This document shows positions 53,917-62,130 of a stretch of 64,000 nucleotides of DNA, piece after piece; the first letter of the stretch is position 1; the number at the start of each line of letters is the position of its first letter. Source of the DNA: Chitinophagaceae bacterium UBA1930. GTDB taxonomy: Bacteria; Bacteroidota; Bacteroidia; Chitinophagales; Chitinophagaceae. The translations under genes were made by a program, and so were the position numbers. The stretch is from the NCBI GenBank assembly GCA_002337145.1, contig DDFK01000003.1:558001-622000 (forward strand), written 5' to 3'. The notes under the pieces are model-generated. The model had not been told where the DNA came from and made no database searches. It worked only from the letters and a program-made list of their open reading frames with translations.

Positions 53917-54240
53917 TCATTTTACATAAAATTTCGTAGTTATTGTAATGCATTTAAACACATCTTCCATTACGTAACCCCTTGCCTTTCCAATAAACAA
54001 ACAAGCAACAACTTCTATTGCAGAACGTAAGGCAATACCTAGGAACCGGTTAAATTCGGCTTTAGATTGCCCTGTACATCCTTCTGCTATGTTCAATACA
54101 ACAGAGTCGGCAGCTCTTTTTATTTGAGAAGAAAGGCTATACATTGCACGCTTAGGAAATCCTTTGGTAAGCAAATCAATTTCATTGGATAACTCAAATG
54201 CACGCTGCCAAATTTTCAATTCTTCGAAACGAAAAACCAT
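53917..54240 (-). CDS. Four-helix-bundle (23S IVS-like) protein with C-terminal frameshift
   Basis: The protein is 107 residues from ATG 54240: MVFRFEELKIWQRAFELSNEI, SLSSQIKRAADSVVLNIAEG, SKAEFNRFLGIALRSAIEVVA. This matches the S23/IVS four-helix-bundle family. The zero-frame tail (FKCITITTKFYVK) does not match. The -1 frame across 53953-53955 restores HYNNYEILCKMITKFRDSLK, ending at 53888, the normal family tail. An A has probably been lost from the minus-strand A-run, truncating the last helix, or this is an assembly error. Confidence 0.8.
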   Translation of the reverse strand: MVFRFEELKIWQRAFELSNEIDLLTKGFPKRAMYSLSSQIKRAADSVVLNIAEGCTGQSKAEFNRFLGIALRSAIEVVACLFIGKARGYVMEDVFKCITITTKFYVK

Positions 54241-54309
54241 ATACAGATTTTGGATATTACACAAGTAGTGACACCGTTATGATCCATTATCCATGAACTA
54301 TCTGCTACC

Positions 54310-56400
54310 TTACAGATCCATCAAAAATGCCCCGTCAGTGGCAGTTGAATGGTGCCGCAAATGTAGGCTGTCAGCATCTCTTTTCCAGTAGGCAATTTTC
54401 CAGTGGGGGTTTGACGAGTCGAAAACATACTGGCCACATTCAAAAATTGTTGATAAACGGCTTAGGTATATTTTGGGATTTTTTGTAAGGATGATGGCAT
54501 CCAGTTTTATCTTTTTACTTAATGCAGGCAATTGCATGGCTTGATCTATAATCAAAATATTTTTTCCGTTGCTTGTAATAAGGTGGTCCTGTAGCAGTAT
54601 GTTGTACAGGCTATCAGCAGGGTTGATGCGGTGCAGTACACGTGATGGCTTGATGTGGAAGTTGCGTAAAAACCCATCTTCGGTTAAGATGCTGTCGCCA
54701 ATGAAACGGTATTTCCTTCCTTCAACCAAATCAATGGCCGTATGGTTGGGCACATTGTAAACAATCAGTTTCTGTTGTTGCTGTTTCTGTATAAAATCAA
54801 CACTGCGTATCGCAATAAATGCAAACAGGCTTGCCAAGCCGATAAGGAAACCTTTGCTATACTTATTCATTAACCATGTAGCAAAACCAAGAATAACGGC
54901 GTATAAAATAATGGCCTGCGGTATGGTTATTTGCAAAGAGGGCCAAACGGAAAATGGCAATGTGTCCACATGCTGAATAAAACGGTTCATGATTTCGACT
55001 CCATAACCAACGCCTTTGCCCACCAATGTGCCTATATAGGGAATGAAGTAAGTAACCAACAATAGCAGCTCTGCATACAGTACCAAACCAGAAAAGGGAA
55101 CGGCAAATAAATTGGTAAAGAGGAAAAGGGTTGGCAACTGGTGAAAGTGGTACAGCACAATGGGCAGGGTTAAAATTTGTGCAGACAGTGTTACGGAACT
55201 CAAGCTCCATAAGCCTTTAAGCAGTTTGTTGTTGAAGTACACCCACTTGCTGATGTGTTTCTGGAATACCACAATGCTTAGTACCGCACCATAAGATAAC
55301 TGGAAACCTACATCCCATAAACTGTAAGGGTTTATTACAATCAATAGAAAAGCCGATGCTGCTAAACTATTGTACATGGCCGTTTTTTTTCCTATGCTTT
55401 CGCCCAGTACAATAAACGTAAACATTACAGCACTTCTTAAAATGGAAGGGGCTGCACCTGCAATAAAACTAAAGCCCCATAGTACCAACAGTATGGTTAC
55501 GGGCTTTATAATTGTAGTGACCCTATATTTTTTAAAAGGATCAAAAATGGCAATGAGCAGGCCATATATCATACCCAGGTGCAGGCCACTAATGGCAATA
55601 ATATGCACCACGCCTGTGTTGCTGTAGCTTTGTACAAGGTCCCTGTCCAGATCGTCCCTATAGCCTATCAACAATGCTTCTGCCACGCTTAGCTGGTTGG
55701 GTTCTTTTATCTTGTCACGCAAAATAGACAGCAGTTTTGTTCTCGAAGCAATCAGTGCAGCATCAAACCAATTGGTATGGGTTGTGGGCAGTGTTATAAA
55801 AGCATCATCGCTTAAAAATGCTTGGTAGCTTATATTCTGAAATGAACAATACCTTGCATAATTAAACCCGCCAGGGTTGCCTGCGTTTATAATAGGCACC
55901 AGGCTTTTGATAAGCACAACCTGCGAGCCATAAGTCAATGGTGGTTTCGTGGAGTCCTTTCTAAAGTACAACAGCACATCACCCGTAACAGGTTGCCATT
56001 TGCCATCAATCAATATGGCTTCTGCCCGGGCAAGTGCCTTGAATGATTTTGGCTTTTCCACAATAGGTTCTTGCAGCGTAAGCATTACCGGCAATTTTTG
56101 CTGGTAGTACCTGCCAATGTGGTTGGGATTGTTTTCTATGTTTTTTGTAAAGGCCAATATGCCGCCAATGCCGAAAAACAAAATGGTGATGGCTGTTCCA
56201 CTTAACCATTTAAGCAGAAATTTTTTAGATGTATGGAGTAACTGATACGCTATAAAAAATACAACGCCAATTGCTGTTATACTATAAAATGGAAACAAGC
56301 CGATACGTACATGATACTGTATCAATATGCCAATAATAAGTGGTATCAATAACCTTATAACAGGAACCGTTTTTAGTATGGGTTTACCATGTTTGGGCAT
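54310..56400 (-). CDS. comEC: ComEC/Rec2-family competence protein
   Basis: From ATG 56400 (MPKHGKPILKTV) this is 696 residues; a GTG nine codons upstream lies inside the REP-like hairpin and is rejected. An N-terminal DUF4131 region (about 15-200) precedes the Competence domain, with SNTGVVHIIAISGLHLGMIYGLL and GFSFIAGAAPSILRSAVMF. About ten membrane helices are present. The C-terminal 130 residues show no HxHxDH metallo-beta-lactamase motif, as in many Bacteroidota ComEC. It forms the inner-membrane channel for single-stranded DNA uptake. Confidence 0.92.
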   Translation of the reverse strand: MPKHGKPILKTVPVIRLLIPLIIGILIQYHVRIGLFPFYSITAIGVVFFIAYQLLHTSKKFLLKWLSGTAITILFFGIGGILAFTKNIENNPNHIGRYYQQKLPVMLTLQEPIVEKPKSFKALARAEAILIDGKWQPVTGDVLLYFRKDSTKPPLTYGSQVVLIKSLVPIINAGNPGGFNYARYCSFQNISYQAFLSDDAFITLPTTHTNWFDAALIASRTKLLSILRDKIKEPNQLSVAEALLIGYRDDLDRDLVQSYSNTGVVHIIAISGLHLGMIYGLLIAIFDPFKKYRVTTIIKPVTILLVLWGFSFIAGAAPSILRSAVMFTFIVLGESIGKKTAMYNSLAASAFLLIVINPYSLWDVGFQLSYGAVLSIVVFQKHISKWVYFNNKLLKGLWSLSSVTLSAQILTLPIVLYHFHQLPTLFLFTNLFAVPFSGLVLYAELLLLVTYFIPYIGTLVGKGVGYGVEIMNRFIQHVDTLPFSVWPSLQITIPQAIILYAVILGFATWLMNKYSKGFLIGLASLFAFIAIRSVDFIQKQQQQKLIVYNVPNHTAIDLVEGRKYRFIGDSILTEDGFLRNFHIKPSRVLHRINPADSLYNILLQDHLITSNGKNILIIDQAMQLPALSKKIKLDAIILTKNPKIYLSRLSTIFECGQYVFDSSNPHWKIAYWKRDADSLHLRHHSTATDGAFLMDL

Positions 56401-56414
56401 AAGACGGTGTAAGA

Positions 56415-56448
56415 CTTTGTTCCACACCCGAAAGGATGTGCCACAAAG
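56415..56448 (-). repeat. REP-like hairpin copy 2, downstream of the RAYT gene
   Basis: CTTTGTTCCACACCC / GGATGTGCCACAAAG around a GAAA loop pairs with a few mismatches. It begins 2 bp past the RAYT stop at 56450. It matches the cores of copies 1 and 3 apart from the loop and four stem positions. Confidence 0.7.
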
Positions 56449-56449
56449 C

Positions 56450-57040
56450 CTATTTTAAGTGTTTGAGCTTATTGGGATTGATCATAGTATAGCTTTCCTT
56501 GTATATCCTTTCATTTGTCAACTCCATTAAACTAAAAGCCCGTTCCTTATTTACCAATGTTCCATTTCTAAAACCGGCCAGGTCTTTAAAAGAAGAAAAT
56601 TCCCAATCTTCTATTTTCTTTACCAGCCCTGCAACCCAAGGGTTTTGATGGATGTAGTGGAAGCAGGCTATTCCATAGTTTTCCGAGCCGCATTCGTTTA
56701 AAAGTTTACACTTTACGTTTTGTGTAAATAAGGAACCTGTTCTTTTAAGTTGCTTGTTTATTGCCTTGGTATAGCTGCTTTGTATCTGCTGAATAGCATA
56801 TGAAACTGCCTGGATTTCTATATTTCCCGACTTTTTTATTTCGATACTTTTTTCTGTAGCCTCAATGAGTATATGAAAATGATTGGGCATTAACGTGTAA
56901 CAAAGCATATTGCATACAGGCATTAGAGAGAGCCTTACTTTTTTTAAAAAGAAAAGGTAGTTTGCAGAAGCGTAAAATAAAGTTTGCTTGTTGATACCCC
57001 TGTTGTAGATATGATACAAGTTTCCTATATCCAAATTCAT
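56450..57040 (-). CDS. REP-associated tyrosine transposase (RAYT, TnpA_REP)
   Basis: From ATG 57040 this is a 196-residue Y1 transposase of the IS200/REP family: LYHIYNRGINKQTLF, the HUH motif in LMPNHFHILIEA, the likely catalytic Tyr in QSSYTKAINKQ, then GSLFTQNVKCKLL and CFHYIHQNPWVAGLV. Such single-domain enzymes excise or copy REP palindromes. It lies between comEC and the CarB-like gene, with REP-like hairpins on both sides. It is probably a domesticated or low-mobility element; no second IS component is seen. Confidence 0.92.
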   Translation of the reverse strand: MNLDIGNLYHIYNRGINKQTLFYASANYLFFLKKVRLSLMPVCNMLCYTLMPNHFHILIEATEKSIEIKKSGNIEIQAVSYAIQQIQSSYTKAINKQLKRTGSLFTQNVKCKLLNECGSENYGIACFHYIHQNPWVAGLVKKIEDWEFSSFKDLAGFRNGTLVNKERAFSLMELTNERIYKESYTMINPNKLKHLK

Positions 57041-57120
57041 ATTTACAATATACAAATTAATTGTAACGTGAATTTTGGGGAAATACAAAAAAGTCCGATT
57101 TGACTTTAGGGTTATGTTTA

Positions 57121-57168
57121 AGTAAAAAGATATGCCACACCTTAAAGGATGTGGCATATCTTTTTACT
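57121..57168 (-). repeat. REP-like hairpin copy 3, upstream of the RAYT gene
   Basis: 19-bp perfect arms AGTAAAAAGATATGCCACA / TGTGGCATATCTTTTTACT enclose CCTTAAAGGA. It overlaps the last codons and stop (57164) of the CarB-like gene and also lies 81 bp upstream of the RAYT ATG. Core of 24 bp identical, in reverse complement, to copy 1. Confidence 0.85.
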
Positions 57169-58357
57169 TACTCAAGTGCATGCTTCTTTCTTTGTAGAGG
57201 TTCCTGAAGTAGGGGTCTCGCAGGTCCTTAATAAAACGGATTGCTTCGCCGGTGCTCTTCATTTCGGGACCAAGTTCTTTGTTTACACCCGGAAACTTAT
57301 TGAAGCTGAAAACAGGCTCTTTAATGGCATAGCCCTCCAGCTTTTTGTCCATGGTAAAATCCGTAAGCTTGGCTGCACCCAACATTACTTTGGTAGCAAT
57401 GTTCAGGTACGGAATCTGGTAGGCCTTGGCTATAAATGGCGTGGTACGGCTGGCCCTTGGGTTGGCTTCAATTACATATACCTTACCATCTTTAATGGCA
57501 AACTGTATGTTGATAAGCCCTTTTATGTTCAATGCCCTTGCAATCTTCTCGCTGTAATATTCCATTGTTTCCACAATCAATGGGGTAAGGTTAAATGCAG
57601 GCAGTACCGCATTGCTGTCGCCACTATGTATGCCTGCTGGTTCTATATGCTCCATCACACCCATTACATGAAAATTCTCGCCATCAAAAATGGCATCCAC
57701 TTCTGCTTCCTGGCATCTATCCAAAAAGTGGTCAATTAAAATCTTGTTATCTGGAATATGTTTCAATAAACTGATCACCGCTTTTTCCACTTCCTCGTCA
57801 TTGATCACAATACGCATTCTTTGCCCACCTAAAACATAACTTGGGCGAACGAGCACGGGATAACCAACTTTATTGGCCACTTCAATTGCTTCATCTGCAG
57901 TATAGGCTGTACCATACTCGGGATAAGGAATGCCCAGTTCTTTCAATAGATCGCTGAACCTTCCACGGTCTTCGGCAATATCCATGTCGTTATAGCTGGT
58001 ACCAATAATCTTTATGCCTTTGGCGTGCAGTCTTTTGGCAAGTTTCAATGCGGTCTGTCCACCCAGTTGCACGATTACACCTTCGGGTTTTTCCAGTTCA
58101 ATAATCTCCCATAAATGCTCCCAGTACACGGGTTCAAAATACAGTTTGTCTGCCATGTCAAAATCGGTGGAAACCGTTTCGGGGTTACAGTTCATCATAA
58201 TGGCTTCGTAGCCGCATTCTTTAATGGCCAGTAAACCATGCACGCAACAGTAGTCAAATTCAATACCTTGACCAATGCGGTTTGGACCGCTACCGAGAAC
58301 AATGATTTTTTTCTTTGAAGACTGAACGGACTCGTTGCTCTGTAAAGTGTTGCTCAT
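57164..58357 (-). CDS. CarB-like second-half ATP-grasp protein, no MGS domain
   Basis: This 397-residue protein corresponds to the carbamoyl-phosphate synthetase domain of CarB (about residues 550-940 of the full protein). It starts after a short leader with KKIIVLGSGPNRIGQGIEFDYCCVHG, then VQLGGQTALKLAKRL, VGYPVLVRPSYVLGGQRM and EANPRASRTTPFIAKAY. The N-terminal carboxyphosphate half and the C-terminal MGS allosteric domain are absent here. It may be one part of a split CarB, as in Aquifex and methanogens, with the other half elsewhere. Confidence 0.85.
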   Translation of the reverse strand: MSNTLQSNESVQSSKKKIIVLGSGPNRIGQGIEFDYCCVHGLLAIKECGYEAIMMNCNPETVSTDFDMADKLYFEPVYWEHLWEIIELEKPEGVIVQLGGQTALKLAKRLHAKGIKIIGTSYNDMDIAEDRGRFSDLLKELGIPYPEYGTAYTADEAIEVANKVGYPVLVRPSYVLGGQRMRIVINDEEVEKAVISLLKHIPDNKILIDHFLDRCQEAEVDAIFDGENFHVMGVMEHIEPAGIHSGDSNAVLPAFNLTPLIVETMEYYSEKIARALNIKGLINIQFAIKDGKVYVIEANPRASRTTPFIAKAYQIPYLNIATKVMLGAAKLTDFTMDKKLEGYAIKEPVFSFNKFPGVNKELGPEMKSTGEAIRFIKDLRDPYFRNLYKERSMHLSK

Positions 58358-58450
58358 TTTTAGAAGAATTGAGCAAAAGTAAGGTTACAGATTTTTTTTG
58401 CGGATTATTTTTTGGGTAACAGTCGTTAGTATTTGCATTGGCCTTTACTG

Positions 58451-58470
58451 GTCCCGATAGCTATCGGGAC
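58451..58470. repeat. Perfect 20-bp palindrome GTCCCGATAGCTATCGGGAC
   Basis: A perfect palindrome in the intergenic region upstream of the CarB-like gene. A 19-bp variant with one base change (GTCCCGATAGTTATCGGGA) lies inside paaC at 60304-60322. I recall such palindromes as abundant in Bacteroidota genomes. Confidence 0.7.
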
Positions 58471-58530
58471 ACCCATCAACGTTTTGAATAAAGCCGGGCT
58501 TTTAGTGTATCATAAGTAAGTGCATCATAA

Positions 58531-58566
58531 AATGGGTACCACACTTTTAAAAATGTGGCATCCGTT
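58531..58566 (-). repeat. REP-like hairpin copy 4, probable terminator
   Basis: GGGTACCACA / TGTGGCATCC around CTTTTAAAAA, immediately after the DUF3109 stop (58566). It matches the CCACA...TGTGGCA core of the other copies with two arm mismatches. Confidence 0.7.
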
Positions 58567-59150
58567 TATTTCTTCTTTGCATGTTCGGCAACTGCCTGTA
58601 ATGCTTCATAAAATTCTTCTCCGTATTTTCTTATCAAGGGTTCCTTCAAGAAAATATATACCGGTACTTTCAACTTTTTGCCAAGGCTGCAGGCCGCAGC
58701 ACACAGGTCTTCGCGTGGCTCGTAGTTTACGTATTCCATATCGGGGTCAACCTTGCTGTTCGAAATCTTTATGGGAAACAAGTGGCAGCTAACGGGTTTT
58801 TTCCAGCCAATCTTCCCTTCGTTATAGGCTTTTTCAAACCCGCATACAATCAAGCCTTTTTCGTCTTTTTTGCCATAGGCACAAATGCCGCTGTTCACCG
58901 TTGGGGTTACCCAGCCAAATTCACGGTCGTATTCAAACTTGCCCGTCCTTTCCACTTCATCAATCCCTTCCTGGGTCATGTAAGGTTTTATGGTTTCGTA
59001 GTATTTCTCTACTTCTTTCTTTTCCCAGTTTTCCAATGGGGCTCCGGCATCTCCATCTTCGCAGCAGCCTCCTTTGCATTTGGCAAGGTCGCATACAAAC
59101 TGTTCTTCAATCACCTCATCGCTAATGAGTTTGTTGTCAATTATAATCAT
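58566..59150 (-). CDS. DUF3109 Cys-rich protein
   Basis: From ATG 59150 this is a 194-residue protein with FVCDLAKCKGGCCEDGDAGAPL (the CxxxxCxxxCC cluster), SGICAYGKKDEKGLIVCGFEKA and CHLFPIKI followed by DLCAAACSLGKKL. The cysteine spacing suggests a bound metal or Fe-S centre. The family is common in Bacteroidota; function unknown. It follows the paa genes, with an 88-bp gap to paaD. Confidence 0.85.
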   Translation of the reverse strand: MIIIDNKLISDEVIEEQFVCDLAKCKGGCCEDGDAGAPLENWEKKEVEKYYETIKPYMTQEGIDEVERTGKFEYDREFGWVTPTVNSGICAYGKKDEKGLIVCGFEKAYNEGKIGWKKPVSCHLFPIKISNSKVDPDMEYVNYEPREDLCAAACSLGKKLKVPVYIFLKEPLIRKYGEEFYEALQAVAEHAKKK

Positions 59151-59238
59151 ACAATCATTGTTTGCTACAAGAAGCAACTGCAAATATAGACCAGCAAAAA
59201 ACAGTGCTGTTTAATTTATTGGATTTTTCGGTAAAGGG

Positions 59239-59742
59239 CTAGTGGCATTTAAAATAGTCGAAAGGCTCTTTGCATTCGTTGCATTGGTACAACGATTTGC
59301 AGGCAGTACTGCCAAATTGCGAAATCATTTTGGTGTTGTACGATTTGCATAAAGGGCATTGAATGGCTTCTTCTTCCTGAAAACTGTCTGGCGTGCACAC
59401 GGCCTGCTTTGCATTGGGCGGGGCAATACCATATTGTTGCAGTTTTTGTTTCCCTTCTTCGCTCATCCAGTCTGTTGTCCATGCGGGGGAAAGCACCGTT
59501 GTAATTTTTATGTTGCTGTAGCCGTTTTCAATTAAAGCAAGCCGAATGTTCATGCTGATCATGTCCATTGCAGGGCAGCCAGTATAGGTTGGTGTAATGG
59601 TCACTTGCACTTGTCCATCTACCATATTTACGTCCCTTACAATACCCAGGTCCAGTATGGTTAATACAGGCACTTCGGGGTCCGTTACCGTTGCCAGGAT
59701 TTGCCAAACCGGCTGTGCGGATATGTTTGCAGCCGTTACCAT
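59239..59742 (-). CDS. paaD: Phenylacetyl-CoA epoxidase subunit PaaD
   Basis: This 167-residue protein has a MIP18/DUF59 domain (VTDPEVPVLTILDLGIVRDV, PTYTGCPAMDMI) and a C-terminal zinc-ribbon-like part with CPLCKSYNTKM and CNECKEPFDYFKCH. PaaD helps assemble iron centres of the PaaABCE epoxidase. Its start overlaps the paaC stop by 7 bp (paaC 59736), indicating translational coupling. Confidence 0.93.
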   Translation of the reverse strand: MVTAANISAQPVWQILATVTDPEVPVLTILDLGIVRDVNMVDGQVQVTITPTYTGCPAMDMISMNIRLALIENGYSNIKITTVLSPAWTTDWMSEEGKQKLQQYGIAPPNAKQAVCTPDSFQEEEAIQCPLCKSYNTKMISQFGSTACKSLYQCNECKEPFDYFKCH

Positions 59743-60509
59743 TCTGCTCCGGGATAGGTTCTTTGCAAGTATTGCATTTCAGCCAATATATAACCAAGGT
59801 GTTCGGTATGTGTGCCTGTTTTGCCACCGGATTGGTTGAACGTTTTTTCCGGGTAAGGCAAAGTTGCTTCTTCAAAAACAGCTTTTGTTTTTTCTTCCCA
59901 TTGCTGTTTCAGTAAAGCAAAGTCAATACCCATGGGCGTTTCGTAACCGGCAGCAATAAAAAATTCGCCGGTATAGTTTTTCAGTTCTTCTATTGCAGCC
60001 AGCATACGTTGATGACTTTCTGCTGTTCCATCGCCCAGGCGTATTACCCATTCGCTGCTCCAGCGTACATGGTAGGTTATTTCCTTTAATGCTTTGGTGG
60101 CAATAGCGGCCAATTGTTCGTCTTTACAGTTCTGCAGTTGCTGAAATAAGTATAACTGATAAACAGAAAAATAAAACTGGCGTAGTATGGTCTGTCCCCA
60201 ATCAACATTTGGTTGTTCAACTAGTAATAAATTTTTGAATTCCCTTTCGGTTCTTAAATAGGCCAGCGAATCTTCTGTTGCCAAATCGGCCGGGTTGTTG
60301 GCTGTCCCGATAGTTATCGGGAGGTTTATTAGTGCAGCAGCATATTGGTAAAAGTTCCTTGACTGCCCAATCAAATCCAGCGAAATATTGGTAATGGCAA
60401 TGTCCTGCTCCAATATTGGTCCATGCCCGCACCACTCACTGTTTCTCTGTGCAAGAATAAGTGTGGTATCTGCCAGGTGCAGGGTATAGTCTATTAAATT
60501 TTGATTCAT
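59736..60509 (-). CDS. paaC: Phenylacetyl-CoA epoxidase subunit PaaC
   Basis: This 257-residue ferritin-like structural subunit of the phenylacetyl-CoA 1,2-epoxidase starts LHLADTTLILAQRNSEWCGHGPILEQDIAITNISLDLIGQSR and contains EITYHVRWSSEWVIRLGDGTAESHQRM. It partners PaaA. It encodes the near-palindrome at 60304-60322 within its coding sequence (LPITIGT). Confidence 0.94.
   Translation of the reverse strand: MNQNLIDYTLHLADTTLILAQRNSEWCGHGPILEQDIAITNISLDLIGQSRNFYQYAAALINLPITIGTANNPADLATEDSLAYLRTEREFKNLLLVEQPNVDWGQTILRQFYFSVYQLYLFQQLQNCKDEQLAAIATKALKEITYHVRWSSEWVIRLGDGTAESHQRMLAAIEELKNYTGEFFIAAGYETPMGIDFALLKQQWEEKTKAVFEEATLPYPEKTFNQSGGKTGTHTEHLGYILAEMQYLQRTYPGAEW
60304..60322. repeat. Palindrome variant inside paaC
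   Basis: GTCCCGATAGTTATCGGGA differs by one base from the first 19 bases of the perfect palindrome at 58451-58470, yet it is translated in frame as part of paaC. Confidence 0.65.
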
Positions 60510-60561
60510 TTATATCCTTTGTAGTTCACTTTATACGGTATCACCTAATTACCAACCGTCT

Positions 60562-60921
60562 TTACATATGACCCACTTCATCGGGCAGTTCGTAAAAAGT
60601 TGGATGACGGTAAACCTTGTCGTTGGCCGGTTCATACAGGCTTTCGGCTTCATCGGGGTTACTGGCATGTATGTATTTGCTTTCCACAACCCATAGGCTT
60701 ACGCCTTCCATGCGTCGGGTGTACACATCCCTTGCATTTTCAATGGCCATTTGTGCATCGGCAGCATGAAGGCTGCCCGCATGTTTGTGGTCAAGTCCCT
60801 GCTTGCTACGAATGAATACTTCCCATAAAGGCCACTCTGCCTGTGACTGCTGGGTTGCCGGGCCACCAGTTTCTATCTCGCCGTAATCGCCGTAAAAATA
60901 TTTTGTGTTGTATGTTTTCAT
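60562..60921 (-). CDS. paaB: Phenylacetyl-CoA epoxidase subunit PaaB
   Basis: This 119-residue small subunit has EWPLWEVFIRSKQGLDHKHAGSLHAADAQMAIENARDVYTRRMEGVSLWVVESKYIHAS, the PaaB signature. It bridges PaaA-PaaC heterodimers. It lies 21 bp after paaA and 52 bp before paaC. Confidence 0.95.
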   Translation of the reverse strand: MKTYNTKYFYGDYGEIETGGPATQQSQAEWPLWEVFIRSKQGLDHKHAGSLHAADAQMAIENARDVYTRRMEGVSLWVVESKYIHASNPDEAESLYEPANDKVYRHPTFYELPDEVGHM

Positions 60922-60942
60922 CTTATAGTTGTTGTGGTTGTA

Positions 60943-61890
60943 TTAAGCAACTTTTTGCAGTTGCCTGTTTTTCTTTTTTGCTGCGTGGGCCAATGCGGCT
61001 TCCCTTACCCAGGCACCATCGGCATGTGCTTTTTTACGTGCATCCAGCCGTTGCTTGTTGCAGGGGCCATTGCCTTTTACTACGGCCCAAAATTCATCCC
61101 AGTCAATTTCGCCAAAGTCGTAGTGTTTCCTTTCTTCGTTCCATTTCAGTTTATCGTCTGGTAGGGTCATGCCCAATACTTTTACCTGTTCTGCAATCAT
61201 GTCAATAAACTGTTGGCGAAGCTCGTCGTTTGTCTTGCGTTTTATTTTCCATTTCACGCTTTGGTCGCTATTGGTACTTTCACTGTCCCTTGGCCCAAAC
61301 ATCATGAGGCTTGGCCACCACCAACGGTTGATGGCATCCTGGCACATGGCTTTTTGTTCGTCTGTTCCTTTGCTTAGTACCAGCAATGTTTCAAAGCCCT
61401 GGCGTTGATGAAAACTTTCTTCCTTGCATATACGCACCATTGCCCTTGCATAAGGACCGTAACTGGTTCGGCATAACATTACCTGGTTAAGTATCGCAGC
61501 ACCATCCACTAGCCAGCCCACGGCACCCATATCGGCCCAGGTTAAGGTTGGATAGTTGAAGATGGAAGAATATTTGGCTTTGCCACTGAGCAGTTGTTCC
61601 AGCATTTCGTCCCTACTGGTTCCGAGTGTTTCTGCAGATGAATAGAGATACAGACCATGCCCAGCCTCATCTTGAACCTTGGCAATTAAAATGGCTTTGC
61701 GTTTTAACGATGGGGCACGGCTGATCCAATTGCCTTCGGGCAACATGCCTACCACTTCGCTGTGGGCGTGCTGGCTAATTTGGCGGATATTGGTTTTGCG
61801 GTATGCATCGGGCATCCAGTCTTTGGGCTCAATTTTTATTTCCTTATCAATTTTGTCCTGAAATATTTTTTCAAGGTCCTGCAACTGCAT
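60943..61890 (-). CDS. paaA: Phenylacetyl-CoA epoxidase catalytic subunit PaaA
   Basis: This 315-residue ferritin-fold oxygenase carries the diiron ligands in [18 protein letters not shown] and [13 protein letters not shown]. With PaaBC and the PaaE reductase it converts phenylacetyl-CoA to its ring 1,2-epoxide, the entry step of aerobic phenylacetate degradation. [16 protein letters not shown] and [19 protein letters not shown] match the family. Confidence 0.96.
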   Translation of the reverse strand: MQLQDLEKIFQDKIDKEIKIEPKDWMPDAYRKTNIRQISQHAHSEVVGMLPEGNWISRAPSLKRKAILIAKVQDEAGHGLYLYSSAETLGTSRDEMLEQLLSGKAKYSSIFNYPTLTWADMGAVGWLVDGAAILNQVMLCRTSYGPYARAMVRICKEESFHQRQGFETLLVLSKGTDEQKAMCQDAINRWWWPSLMMFGPRDSESTNSDQSVKWKIKRKTNDELRQQFIDMIAEQVKVLGMTLPDDKLKWNEERKHYDFGEIDWDEFWAVVKGNGPCNKQRLDARKKAHADGAWVREAALAHAAKKKNRQLQKVA

Positions 61891-62030
61891 AATGGCATTT
61901 TTAGATTTCCAAAAATACGGTAATAAACAACAGGGCTAACGCGTGTTAGTTTAAATTTTTGAAGGAGCTTGTTATTTTGTTAGTTTAACTAGCAGAGTTG
62001 TTCTTGCTTTTTTAACATTGCTGAGGCTTG

Positions 62031-62094
62031 GGCACACGGATGTTACAGGATGTAAGGATGTATCACGGATTTTATGCTGCTTCGCAGCATGTGG
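62031..62094. repeat. Intergenic dispersed repeat, family A, copy 4
   Basis: GGCACACGGATGTTACAGGA followed by the hairpin ATGCTGCTTCGCAGCAT; the second arm is degenerate. It lies in the 240-bp gap between the epimerase gene and paaA. Confidence 0.6.
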
Positions 62095-62130
62095 ATCAGT
62101 TTGCGGTTAAGGAATTGATCGATGCAATTT

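Noticed and set aside
53940..53965. Programmed -1 frameshift in the four-helix-bundle gene
   Set aside because: The zero-frame codons are GTG TTT AAA TGC, so the sequence does not form an X XXY YYZ slippery heptamer in the right frame; a lost base is simpler.
56401..56427. GTG start at 56427 for comEC
   Set aside because: It lies inside the hairpin at 56415-56448; ATG 56400 is clean.
57041..57157. Longer start for the RAYT gene at 57157
   Set aside because: The first residues are a translation of the REP-like hairpin; the family start is MNLDIGNLYHIYNRG at 57040.
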